Shown here: in pieces, positions 23,248 to 33,929 of the stretch | Layout of the letters: each line of letters opens with the position of its first letter | Position numbering within the stretch: position 1 is the stretch's first letter | Source of the DNA: Bimastos eiseni | Lineage: Eukaryota > Annelida > Clitellata > Crassiclitellata > Lumbricidae | Assembly (NCBI GenBank): GCA_959347315.1 | Contig: OY365809.1 | Coordinates: 1,218,282-1,282,281, forward strand | DNA: 64,000 bases | Direction: 5' to 3' | The notes under the pieces: generated by a model | The model's input: the letters and a program-made list of their open reading frames with translations, nothing else | The model's database searches: none | What the model was told of the DNA's origin: nothing | Position numbers and translations under genes: made by a program

Positions 23248-23366
23248 CTCACATTAGCCGTATATATATACAGACGACTGGATTAATGTGAGAGCCGTTA
23301 ACGAAAATATATATATATATATATATACAGCGTTTTGGTTGCTGAGGGAGCCACCAAAACGCTGTA
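23248..23366. other. Two adjacent inverted repeats
   Basis: CTCACATTA (23248-23256) pairs with TAATGTGAG (23284-23292). Next to it, TACAGCGTTTTGGT (23326-23339) pairs perfectly with ACCAAAACGCTGTA (23353-23366), and the 13-nt loop can extend the stem by GCT/AGC after one mismatch. TA runs sit beside both. It could be an element terminus or a small structured RNA. Confidence 0.7.
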
Positions 23367-23521
23367 GGCTAATTTATTATGTACAGTTGTCAAATTCACT
23401 TTGTATTATGATAGTTACGGGACTACATAACTGAATTGAAAGTGAATTTTTTATATATATTTATTAATTTTCCTTTAAAGGTGGCCACCAACGGGCGCTA
23501 CCTCTGCCCTGAATTTGGCCC

Positions 23522-23590
23522 CTCACACGCCTCCTCGTTCTCCTCCTCCTCGTCCTCCTCCTCCTCGTTCTCGTCCTCCTCCTCTTCCCT
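23522..23590. repeat. CTC-rich triplet tract
   Basis: Imperfect (CTC/CGT)n giving Ser-rich frames; low complexity. Confidence 0.8.
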
Positions 23591-23821
23591 CTATGGCTTC
23601 TCATATAAAAGGAAAATAACGATTTCTACGCGTTGAACATTTTTGCGAATTTGACTGAGTGTAGGACAATTGACAATTTCCACATGCGACAGATTGGGCT
23701 TTCTAATCAACAGGTGGGTTAATGGGCCTGTAATGAATTAAGCTGTAATTAATTAACAGGTATCATGTTGTGATTTAGCAAAGGATGAAAACATAATATG
23801 CCGTAAACAACCTGCTGCAGA

Positions 23822-24545
23822 CGTGAGACGGTTGAGGTGTGAGGTTTGGGTGGAGTTGGGTTTGAGTGGGTGTGAGGCTTGGGTGGAGTTGGGTTTGAGT
23901 GGGTGTGAGGTTTTGGTGGAGTTGGGTTTGAGTGGGTGTGAGGCTTGGGTGGAGTTGGGTTTGAGTGGGTGTGAGGCTTGGGTGAAGTTGGGTTTGAGTG
24001 GGTGTGAGGCTTGGGTGGAGTTGGGTTTGAGTGGTTGTGAGGCTTGGGTGGAGTTGGGTTTGAATGGGTGTGAGGCTTGGGTGGAGTTGGATTTGAGTGG
24101 GTGTGTGGCTTGGGTGGAGTTGGGTTTGAGTGATTGTAAAGCTTGTGTGGAGTTGGGTTTGAATGGGTGTGAGGCTTGGGTGGAGTTGGGTTTGAATGGG
24201 TGTGAGGCTTGGGTGGAGTTGGGTTTGAGTGGGTGTGAGGCTTGGGTGGAGTTAGGGTTTGAGTGGTTGTAAGGCTTGTGTGGAGTTGGGTTTGAATGGT
24301 TGTGAGGCTTGGGTGGAGTTGAGTTTGAATGGGTGTGAGGCTTGGGTGGAGTTGAGTTTGAGTGGGTGTGAGGTTTGGGTGGAGTTGGGTTTGAGTGGGC
24401 TGGGGCTTGGGCAGAGTTTGAGTTTGATGGGGTTCGTGTGGTGTTGGGGTTGAGTGGGCTGGGTTTGGGGGTTAATTTTGAGTTGGATGGGGTGTCGAAT
24501 TTGAGTTGTGTTTGAGTCAGATTGGATTTGAATGGGGTGGGGTGT
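23822..24545. repeat. 33-bp minisatellite open on both strands
   Basis: A unit of about 33 bp containing GAGGCTTGGGTGGAGTTGGG then TTTGAGTGG is repeated about 20 times, decaying at the right. Because 33 is a multiple of three, both strands stay open: - strand 24595-23753 (280 codons, 11-residue unit LKPNSTQASHP) and + strand 23823-24272 (11-residue unit GCEAWVELGLS). I see no splice context or signal peptide to favour a real gene. Confidence 0.85.
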
Positions 24546-24549
24546 GAGT

Positions 24550-26040
24550 TGGATTCTTGCGAATGAGCATCTACCTCCATCCTGCCTGACATCAATGACC
24601 GCCGGTATAATATGTCAATAGCTAATGCCTCCTACCAGTCAAAGCCGAGTCCGCCACTTTGTTGACCACCAACCAGATCGCTTGACCCATGATAGCCCAG
24701 CAAAGCTACCGCCGACGCTCAGACCGACTCGCGCACTCCCTCCCTCTCTTCTGACGGCGTCCCTCTGCCTATTCGGCCGGAGGTGTGGAGGAGAAGAGGG
24801 AATCACTCCTTCCCCTCCATTGCTTCCCCTCCTAGATCTATTACGATCGATTTCTGCCGGGCACTGAATGCGTCCCTCGGGGGCTAAAGACTGGCCTCAT
24901 ATCTCCCTCTTGTGAATTCGCCCAAAGTGAGGCTAGAACAAAAGACTCAGAGGACCAGCGTGTGGTAAATAGAGCAGGGTGCTCAAAGGGTGAGTGGCCA
25001 AAACGCGTCCCCTTCCTCGTGGGGGGGACTGCGGAAAATAGCCGTCAATACGAGCAGAACGACCTAGATTGATTCATGTTGACGGGCCAGAAACAACACG
25101 TCAACAGTCAGACAGACAGACACACAGACAGATAAACAGACAGACAGGCATGAATACAAGGCACAAAAGAGGGCAATATTTAGTTACATATCGCGTACGA
25201 TTAATAAATGATTGATAAGAGACAAAGCTTTGAGGACCACATGTGACATGGCTTACATCGACAGCAGGCTGTGCCAACAGTTCCAAAGTCAGCTCTAAGC
25301 ATTGCCCGCCATGGGGTCATAGGCTGCAGGCGGCGGTGCTACTTTAAGCGGATGCTTTAAAAGAAGTTCCATTTGCGTCGGATAAATTTCACCAGAGGAG
25401 AGATATAGTTGGGAAACGTTACGACAAGTGGTAGGGTTTTTTTTATTGATTTTTGCTTTATTGTTTCTATTGGGTATCTAAAGAATTCAATACTATATGA
25501 TGTGACGAAAGGAGGAAGAAGGAGGAGGAAGAGGAGAAGAAGAGGGGGTTGATCAAGAGAATAAAGTAGAGAAGTCCAGTGAAGAAATAGAAGAAGGTGA
25601 TGAAAGAGGATTAAGAGGCGTTAAGAAGAAGAATCTGGCGGAGGAAACTAGTGCTTCATAAATGGATCAATGGCTAAGCATGGACACAAACGGATTAGAA
25701 TTGCAAAGTGGATAGTCGCAGGTGCCATGCTTTCGTCAATCTACCCATCGCTGTTTGTCGTGTGTACTGTTACCTCTGTGGAAAATTCTCCCGTTGGCTA
25801 AGTGTGTGACCTTAGCCCTACATTCGCTGACTGAAAAATTTCTGTCGAAGATCTGTAGTGACTCGCGTATTGCATACAGACAGACGTTTTCTTGTTACCA
25901 TTGTAACTCTGTATACATAAAGTCGAGAGAGAACGTGAGGTTCCTGATTAAAGCTTGAAAAGAAGACGTTGCTCTTGCTCTATAGATTTATCTCGAAGCA
26001 CAACGCGTCAGTGCTGTAAAAAACTGTTGGTGAAAACTGA
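24550..26040. other. No gene recognised
   Basis: Moderately GC-rich at 24.6-24.9 kb with an 80-codon frame lacking motifs; CAGA repeats at 25105-25150; GGAGGAAGA-rich patch at 25505-25560. Confidence 0.45.
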
Positions 26041-26077
26041 AGAAATAAAGTGTCACTTAGAGCTGTATGCAATACGC
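25865..26077. repeat. 15-bp perfect inverted repeat, 183 bp apart
   Basis: GCGTATTGCATACAG (25865-25879) and its reverse complement CTGTATGCAATACGC (26063-26077). Confidence 0.75.
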
Positions 26078-26172
26078 ATGCCGCTTGTGTAGTGATATAT
26101 CTTCTGCTGTCGAAAGTTCGGCCGCAATACAAATGAAAATGTTACTTCTACGACCGAACACGTAGAGCCCAT
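26053..26172 (-). repeat. Dispersed repeat, copy also at 35711-35815
   Basis: The reverse complement shares ordered words with 35.7 kb: CGGTCGTAGAAGTAA, ATTTTCATTT, GAACTTTCG, GCAGAAGATATATC. Unknown class. Confidence 0.6.
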
Positions 26173-26179
26173 GTACATG

Positions 26180-26545
26180 CATACATCTATATATGTATGC
26201 ATGCGTGTATGTATGTATGGGTATATATGTATGTATGTATGTACGTACGTACGTATGTAAGCATGCATATGTATGCATGCTTACACACATGCTTGTACGT
26301 ACATATGTATGTATGCATGCATGTGTGTATGTACCTATGTATTAATCAATCAATCAATCAATCAAAAGTACTTGATATAGCGCCCCTTCATGATATCTAC
26401 TCAGAGGCGCATACATTTGCATTCATATACATAGTCATACATACGTATACGTACGCATATACATACATGTATGCATGTATGTATGCATGGATATATGTAT
26501 TTATACACATATAGGCCTATATAGATATATATATATATATATATA
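26180..26545. repeat. ATGT/ATAC microsatellites split by an inverted LINE tail
   Basis: ATGT/ATGC repeats (26180-26340), then (AATC)n and TATAGCGCCCC..TCAGAGGCGC (26342-26411, a LINE tail on the -), then ATAC/ATGT repeats and a TA run (26430-26546). Confidence 0.85.
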
Positions 26546-27039
26546 TAAACACAAACATCACTTAACGAAGGCTTATTTGCATTTACATTTGTGGCCTTCA
26601 CAGCAAATTCTTTGTTTGCTCAATGTAACCTGCGCAATTATTTTGTCTGATATTAGCAAATAATATGAATTTTTGTCCATTTTCACTAAATTCAATGCCG
26701 TAAATTTTAAGATTTGTGGTCATTAATTTTCAATATTCCTATAGATACGTGGTATTCTTCTTTTAGCTTTTCCAAGTCAATTAGAACGTACGATTTTTCA
26801 GATTATAGTTTACGATTGGGTTCATCATTATCACCAGTTTTGATGACACCCATAAGAAGCGGATGCGTATGAATAAATGACGGCCATTTGTCAGGTCTCC
26901 CAGGGTCATTGCTCTCCTCAGCGCTTAGTCCAATAGTTGTGGGCTTGTCTTATTTGCACACTCTTCGATAATCTTAGTGGTTGGCCTAGCATTTATTATG
27001 TCACATTATTTTAGGATAACCCGAATGTTTCTCGCTTTT

Positions 27040-27090
27040 ATCATTATTATTACTATTATTACTATTATTATTATTTTATTATTATTATTA

Positions 27091-27126
<36 letters not shown>

Positions 27127-27320
27127 GAGTATTATTATTACTATTTTTAGTATTATTGTTGTTGTTGTTATTTATTGTCGTTAATGTCATTAATTTTTTT
27201 TTTGCCACCATCATCATCATTCATCACCATCATCATCATATATTTCTACTACTACTGCTACTATCATCATTATTAATATTTTATTTAATATAATGATCAT
27301 ATTTTTATTATTATTACACC
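27040..27320. repeat. TTA/ATC low-complexity region
   Basis: (ATT)n with G and C variants, then ATC and ACT triplets. Confidence 0.85.
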
Positions 27321-27960
27321 AACTACTGCTTTAATTATGATTAATTCATTATCCCTCTCTTATACATGTGATTTCTCGTGACTCATTGTCTGAAGGCCTC
27401 TAATTATAATAAATTATGCATACAGTCATGACAGGGTAGCTAAGAATTGAACTGCAACATTTTAACTGGCCGAATGTCACAACGCAATTCCTAATGAGGC
27501 GACAGAGACACGCGTGGATCATCTAACCCCGTGAACTATACCAACGATAGGCATAATTGTGTTTAATTAGTGCTTTTAAATTCTGCAGAGCTCAATATTA
27601 TCTTGTGAAACAGTGTGCAGTCTGTTAGGGCCGTGGCTTTCCACAGACCCATCTGTCACTTGTGGCAAGCTTTATCGTCCCAGTTTTGCTGCTACACCCG
27701 AAGTAAGGCTCTATTTATGAAGTTGCTCCCACTGGTTTGGTTCTGGGATCTGGAAGGATTTGCGGTTGGCAATGCGCCTCATCGGGTCACCGCCAAGTTT
27801 GACCCTTGAATAGGGTACCACGTGGGATGCCCTGCATTGGCTCTGATTGCCTCAGCTGATCTCCTGCAGATTCGCTGCTGTTGTGGTTTGGCGATGATTG
27901 AGGTCTGCAGCCCTCTATATTGGGTCTCACTTTGCTCTGCAAGGTAATCACAGTATAACA

Positions 27961-28033
27961 ACTGTGTGATAATAATAATTTTCATTAGCGCCGCCCTTCT
28001 TGTTTGCTCAGGCTTGGGACTGGCACTATCAGA
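27961..28033 (-). repeat. GCCAGTCC family, copy 4
   Basis: CATTAGCGCCGCCCTTCT and GGGACTGGCACTATCAGAGTG match the inverted consensus; preceded by ACTGTGTGAT. Confidence 0.75.
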
Positions 28034-28194
28034 GTGTGAACAATGTAGGAGTTTTTTATCTGTAATTTATTTTACAACGACAGCTCTCTAAAAAATACAA
28101 CTCTATCGAAAGTTGAGCAAGGGTTACGATGCATTGTACACGCATTTCACGCGAGGATCTCACATTTCTCACTGTGTATAATCTATAATTATTA

Positions 28195-28460
28195 TAATCT
28201 GCTCTGGTCGCCGAACTCTTCGCTGGCATCCAGAGGCGTCGTTGTGGTTTCATCTGCTCGCACAGTCTCCAAACAGAATAGGGCTTTCTGAATTGTGGGT
28301 CCCTGTGTTTAGAATAGCCTCCCATCTGACCTGAGTTCTCTAACGCGGTACTTATCTAGCTCTTTCTATAAACTTCTCAAGGTATACCCAACTGGGTCGG
28401 GCGCTCCTCTGAATAGTTATCTAGTAGGGGCGCTATGTAAATTACCTAGAGAGATATATT
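28195..28460 (+). mobile_element. CR1/L2-like LINE 3' end, same subfamily as 17.3 kb
   Basis: CTGGTCGCCGAACTCTTCGC, CCATCTGACCTGAGTTCTCT, TATAAACTTCTCAAGG and GGTCGGGCGCTCCTCTGAAT match the 17.3 kb copy in order, ending with GGGGCGCTATGTAAATT. Stops interrupt the frame. Confidence 0.75.
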
Positions 28461-28469
28461 GATATCTAT

Positions 28470-29900
28470 GTAGGCCTATATATAGTATAATATTTAGTTA
28501 ACAAAATACATAAATGCACTTTGAACTTTGGTGAATTTTGAATATTATTATTATTCTGAAAATTAGGCATCTTGATATGTAAACTGCTCAATATATGTCA
28601 AATTAGGCTACACTTAGTTGCGCTGTTCTGTGTAGGCTGTTGTTACCGTCCGCATTGTTTAATCGGCCGAATACTATCCGCAGGACCGCAACCATACGAT
28701 AACATTTAATTGGCGAAGGACTTTATCAACCGATAATGTTTCGTACACGGTACTGCCCTCTGGACATGTGAACACTGCCGGAAATACAAGCATGCCCGGC
28801 TTACTTGAACCTAATATCCGTCAGAAAAAAAACGATACAACCCGATTAGGCGATTACTCTCTCGTTAGGTTCAACAATATTATTATGGTCGCAGAATCGC
28901 AGTCTCATTGAACAACGCATTCTCGGCGTTCTGAGCGCATGCGCAGGTCTCGCTTGAGCATTGTTGTTATGTAAGTAAGAAAGTAAGTGAGTAAGTAAAT
29001 TCATTATTTGATCAACTACATATCCGCACTGTGGTGCTACATTTAAAAGTACAGCATTGTACATGTAATTGAAAACTAATATGTCGCAAGATTGTCTGCC
29101 TATGAAAGGTCTATATTATATAACACGGTCGTGCGGTTGTGGATGTAGGGAGTAGGAGGTTGTCTTTAGTGGAGGAAGGAAACGATACGACACGTGACCC
29201 TACTTCTTCAATACTGCTTTAAATAGGCCAGCATGGACCAAGCGGCTCAAGTCAGTTGTCAAGTGGCAGATAGCGTTGACGAATGAAATTACGACCGATA
29301 AGTACATGAAAAACTACTATCCATAGTGTACGCTGTATTTTACTAACAACACATCCTGTGAGTGAATAATGTCACGTGAACCAATCACAATTCCAATAAA
29401 TTCAGAACTTTTGGCTGGATGGATCGGCAGTTTACTGACATCTTGCGAGATCTAGCAAGAAATATCGTTGAAATTTTAAGCATATTACACTTGACTGTTC
29501 ACATCTTTCGTACTGCATTAAGCAGCCGCGACATTGTCTTCAAAGCTGATGGAAATCAATTTCTGGCACAAGCGCATTTGCATCGCATATTACTATTATT
29601 ATCTTTTTGACAATTGACGCGCTAATAACCACCGTTTTCAACATCAAAAAACGCCCAATGAAAAACCATTCATTCGACATTCAAGTAGGCCTATGTTAGG
29701 CCCATAGAAGCAGTTTACGAAGATGTCACAGGAAACCGCAGAATCTCGTTATATGAAACGTTGTAAACTGTTTGAACATTTACTGCTGCGGGTCGGGATA
29801 AAAATGAAAGAAAAATTAGGCTAATTGGAGACTTTTAAAACGTTTTCCTATGCATTTATTCATCATCTGTTTTACAAGATGCGCTAATTCGTTATTGATG
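28470..29900. other. No gene; AAGT run fragment at 28966-29060
   Basis: The AAGT run and following CCGCACTGTGGTGC resemble 2545-2600. The rest is unique-looking. Confidence 0.45.
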
Positions 29901-30039
29901 CAGAAAGGGTGTGTATACAGAGCCTCAAAGCAGTTTCCCTATTGACGCCAATGATGTCGTTCAACTGTTCGATATATACCACGTCACCTTCGTCATTATG
30001 TATGGGCCTGTGCCCTATAGCGTCCATTAATAGAAACTA

Positions 30040-30290
30040 CCAACTGGCCTACCTAACTAACTACCTACCTGCCTACCTACCTACAGGGCCGTACCGAGGG
30101 GGGCCAGCGGGGCCGTGGCCCAGGGCGCAAACGTGGAAAGGGCGAAAATTTCAGGATGGAATAACTTATTATTCCATGAAATGCACTATTTTCAAAATGT
30201 GGGACGCCAGATTTGATGCTAGGCACTGGGCGCAATTATAGCTCGGTAGGGCCGGACCTACCTACCTACCTACTTATATACCTATCTACA
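30040..30290. repeat. CTAC microsatellite split by a hAT MITE
   Basis: (CTAC)n left (30042-30083) and right (30257-30275) of the element at 30084-30256. Confidence 0.85.
30084..30256. mobile_element. hAT-type MITE, copy 2
   Basis: 173 bp, about the same size as the 7421-7595 copy and closely similar in the core (GGATGGAATAACTTATTATT shared). Left end CAGGGCCGTACCGAG, degraded right end CTCGGTAGGGCCGGA. The flanks read CCTACCTA on both sides, consistent with an 8-bp duplication but ambiguous because the target is a CTAC repeat. Confidence 0.85.
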
Positions 30291-31060
30291 TAACTAGATA
30301 CTTACATACATAGAATTACATACTTGTCAACCTATTTACCTTCCGACAAACTTCGCCACCGCTGTGTTTTGAATAGTGCCATTCCGACACCTGCAAACAT
30401 GAGAAGGGCGCCGCTAATAATTAAGCTTCGATACAACACAGCGTCGTTAAACGGAGACCACCTAAATATCACCGAACACACTGCTCTTCTTCTTGGGTAC
30501 CAGTCCAAAGCCACAATGAAACAGAGGACGACGAAAATCCGAAACTACGTTGATCAACCGACGTACTGATCGAGAGCTAGCGAGGCTCGCCTGACGACCA
30601 TTATTGAACCATAAGAAGCTGCGTGTCTAACAGAAGAAGCAGCATCCTCTGGAACGGCGGCTGCAAGGGCGTGCTGCCTCCGCTAATAAACCTGCAAAGA
30701 TCACGCAATATGAACACCGGGAGGTCGGATGATGGAACGATGATGCATCGTAGATTCGCTGCGCGTTTGTGCTTACGTGCGAACTCTGATCCTTTCAGTT
30801 TGCACATAATTTTCCGGATTATGTTCGGCTTCGAGGTATACATGGTTTCTCGCCTGTCAGTTCACAGCGTCGATCTTTGAACTTTTGGCAATGGTAGACA
30901 AGGCGTTGTGGGAGGATTTTCAATGGTCGTATTGCATATTACGACAGGCAGTAATGGCACAGCTACAAGATCAGACAAGAAGACGCGCGAGGGAATATAA
31001 TGTCGGGTACAGTACAACATGAGAGCGGAATTAACAGACAACTTCAGCCACTACTTGGAC
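30290..31060. other. No gene recognised
   Basis: Slightly CpG-richer sequence with frames of up to 85 codons and no motifs. Confidence 0.4.
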
Positions 31061-31063
31061 TTT

Positions 31064-31146
31064 GGCAGCGCCAGTCCAAAGTCTGAATAAGGGAGGAAGA
31101 CGAAGCTAATGACATTTGTTATCACACAGTGTCGTCAAACTGAATC
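31064..31146 (+). repeat. GCCAGTCC family, copy 5
   Basis: GCGCCAGTCCAAAGTCTGAA and TATCACACAGTGTCGTCAAA. It sits directly left of a SINE fragment. Confidence 0.75.
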
Positions 31147-31151
31147 TTAAA

Positions 31152-31212
31152 GGAAAAACAGAGCTGAGGAACCGCAGGGTCGACTTGCCCTTCTTTCGCT
31201 AGGATGCGGTGC
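31152..31212 (+). mobile_element. Fragment of tRNA-derived SINE (see 51362-51506)
   Basis: CAGAGCTGAGGAACCGCAGG then CCTTCTTTCGCTAGG match the inner part of the 51.4 kb SINE, including a corrupted B box. Confidence 0.6.
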
Positions 31213-31319
31213 TGTTTAATTTGTATGTAGGCCTAAGCTAACAGTTTAATTCGAATAACTTATCATATGCTCAAACTATGTTTGTAATCATAGTGAGACT
31301 TGATAGTTTGAAATTAATT

Positions 31320-31480
31320 GACAATTGTTATTATTTTTGTTATTGTTCTTATTATTACTATCATCATCATCATTATCATCATCATCATCATTATTATTAT
31401 TTTAATACCCGAGGTAATTACTGACCCCTCGAGTTGATAAAAAAATCTCAGGAGAGAGAAATGTGGTTTTCTGGAACGAC

Positions 31481-31534
<54 letters not shown>

Positions 31535-31710
31535 GCTCTGGATGCTCCCGTTGGCATTGCGGTTGTCGCCAAGGGTTCACTCAGACTTATTTTATACTTG
31601 CTTAAAAACTGTTCTTTTTAAACGTGCTGGAGTCGGGAGCGCTCCTGAGTAGTAGCCTTGAAGGGCGCTATATAAATCTCTGTAATGAAAGAATGAATGA
31701 ATGAATGAAT
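31320..31710 (+). mobile_element. LINE 3' tail with embedded TTA microsatellite
   Basis: A low-complexity start (31325-31400) and a (TTA)n run (31482-31533) precede GGTTGTCGCCAAGGGTTCAC, then GGGAGCGCTCCTGAGTAGTA, CTTGAAGGGCGCTATATAAA and (GAAT)n. Same LINE tail type as 17.3 kb but with a GAAT rather than ATTG terminal repeat. Confidence 0.65.
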
Positions 31711-31719
31711 ATTATTAAT

Positions 31720-33240
31720 TATTATTTTTGGATGACCTCAAACGCGCGTGAGCTGTAGCTCCTCGTTTCATGGTCAAAGGCTAACAAATGTGACGTCAAT
31801 TTTACGCCATCGCTAGATGACTACACGTAAGCTTACCCGGATGTACGCGTCTAAATTGCATTTTCAAGGTTTTCAGGTAATTTGCATGCGCACAAAGATG
31901 ACATTTGAATTTATTAATCCATGTCAATTATTTCATTGGGCGATCAGGTACGCTGCTCTCTTGCTACGTTCAATTTAGACCTGTATCGCACGGGTTCCCA
32001 ACCAAGGTGTGCGATATGTCAGTTCAGGAGATTGCTGCGTGATAAAGATGGAATGTATGAATTATAAGAATGCGTTGATAATACATTATTAATTGTTTAG
32101 TTGTTATGGGACAAATATGGCTGAGACCGTAAGAGAATGAATGGCATTGTACGTGTTTCGATCTGAATTTTAAACTATAACAATTTCATTTATGCGTCTT
32201 CAAATGTAATGATACTCTCGCAGAGAGTGCGAACATTAGTCAAACATTTCCTAGGAACGAGGTGCATCATTTGGTGACGCCAACCATCTTGCTGTAAACA
32301 TTGGATGACGGGATTTGTCATAAGTTACGGTCTTGCGTACTTGTATCATTATTATTTCCAGTCTTTCGAAGGGAAAAAAAGATCTTATGTCTCCTCTTGG
32401 TATATCTGAAAATAAACATGCTGTCCCACTAACGTGACGCAGCGCTATGCCCTTGCGTCACTAGTTTTTAAGTATTTATATTGATATCGCACCAAGGACC
32501 CAAATCCTGTTGTGAAAGTTTCCTTATCTTGTGAGTGAACCGTGTTTTTTAATGTTGGCAGAGCGCAAGATAACAGACATCCAATTACAAAGGAAAGGCT
32601 TTGTGCCAGTTAACGATTGATTGCTCTTAATAAAGCATAGTCGCTGTACGATTGATAACGTTTAATTAATGCCGCCGTCATGTCAGAGGCGATTACGGTC
32701 ACGGTGATATTACAGTTTGTGTTTGCGTGCGTTCTTTACATAACATAACAAGCGGTTACTGTAGTTCAGCAGACGTTTACAGTCTGTGTTTTAACCATTG
32801 CACAATGTAGAACGATATCATTAGCTCAAGCTTTAGTATCTGCTCACACAAAATGTCACTTTGAAGAGCGTTTCAAATTGCACAATTTGAAATCTAATTT
32901 GAAGTACTATTCCATCTCTCAGCTTTGCGGTATCATCTACTCTTCTAGACTAGATTGCGTCAACTTAACTTCTCAAGTAGATTGTAGACTACATTACATA
33001 GTAAAGCTCATAGCTTCCATTCCATAAGCAATGGTTACAGAAAGAAAAACAAGTTGTAGCAATATATGTTAAATAATTTGCATCATTTACAGGAATAAAC
33101 AATTTGCAAAGCCACTCATTTGTGTAGGATTGTAGACTTCTAGATAGCTAGCCTATCTAGAATTTTATGCGCAGACTTAAGTTGAACTATTGGACAGCAG
33201 CCAGAACACAGTCCAGATATTTTAACCTTTAACAATTGAA
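31720..33240. other. No gene recognised
   Basis: CACGGGTTCCCAACCAAGGT at 31988 resembles a hAT terminus but no partner end was found. Otherwise unique-looking. Confidence 0.4.
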
Positions 33241-33241
33241 C

Positions 33242-33925
33242 GTGAAAACATGAGTTTTCGGGACACTCTTTTATTGACTTTTGTTAATCTGGTATATGGT
33301 GCAATCAATCCATTTCCTTAAGAGATCATTTATGATGCAAACTTTCCGTAGTGGGGCTCGTCAAGGAGGATTCGTTCGAGTGGGTAAACGATATTTTATT
33401 TTGTGTATTTTTTAAATTTTTCCCTCAATTTTTGAGTAATGTCCGTAAAAATTTGCAAAATCTCAGGTCTGTAGGTCGACAGGAACATACCAAAAAAAGG
33501 GTTGAAAGAACACCGACGAGCCGACGTCCCGTTCATGACAAGCTATACGCAAGCTAAGTTAAACAAGTGAAAGTAAAAACTTGGGTTTTTCGGGACCATC
33601 TTTTATTGACTTTGGTAACCTGCATAATCCATTTGCTTAAGAGATCATTTATGATGTAAACTTGCCAGAGTGGAGCTCGTCAATGAGGACTCGTTCGAGT
33701 GGGTAAACGATATTTAGTTTTGCTCATTTCTGTCATTTTTTACTCAGTTTGGAGTTATGTCCGTAAAAATTTGATAGATTGCGTTGTCATCCAAGCGTGA
33801 CAGGTGTGCACAATTTCAGCTCTGTGGGTCGACGGAAAATACCGAAAAAAGAATTGAAAGGACTCCGACGAACCAACAAACCGACGTCTAATCATGACAA
33901 ACTTTACGCAAGCCAAGTTAAAGAA
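33242..33925 (+). repeat. Tandem pair of the ~325-340-bp dispersed repeat
   Basis: Two consecutive copies (about 33242-33566 and 33567-33925). Both carry GGGACxxTCTTTTATTGACTTT, TTAAGAGATCATTTATGATG, CTCGTTCGAGTGGGTAAACG and GGTCGAC, and end ACGCAAGC(T/C)AAGTTAAA. The third copy lies at 11080. The second copy is closer to the 11-kb copy across the AATTTCAGCTCT block, which the first lacks in part. Confidence 0.85.
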
Positions 33926-33929
33926 AAGA

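Noticed and set aside
23822..24545. CRISPR-like regular array
   Set aside because: Adjacent identical units without unique spacers in an animal genome; it is a minisatellite.
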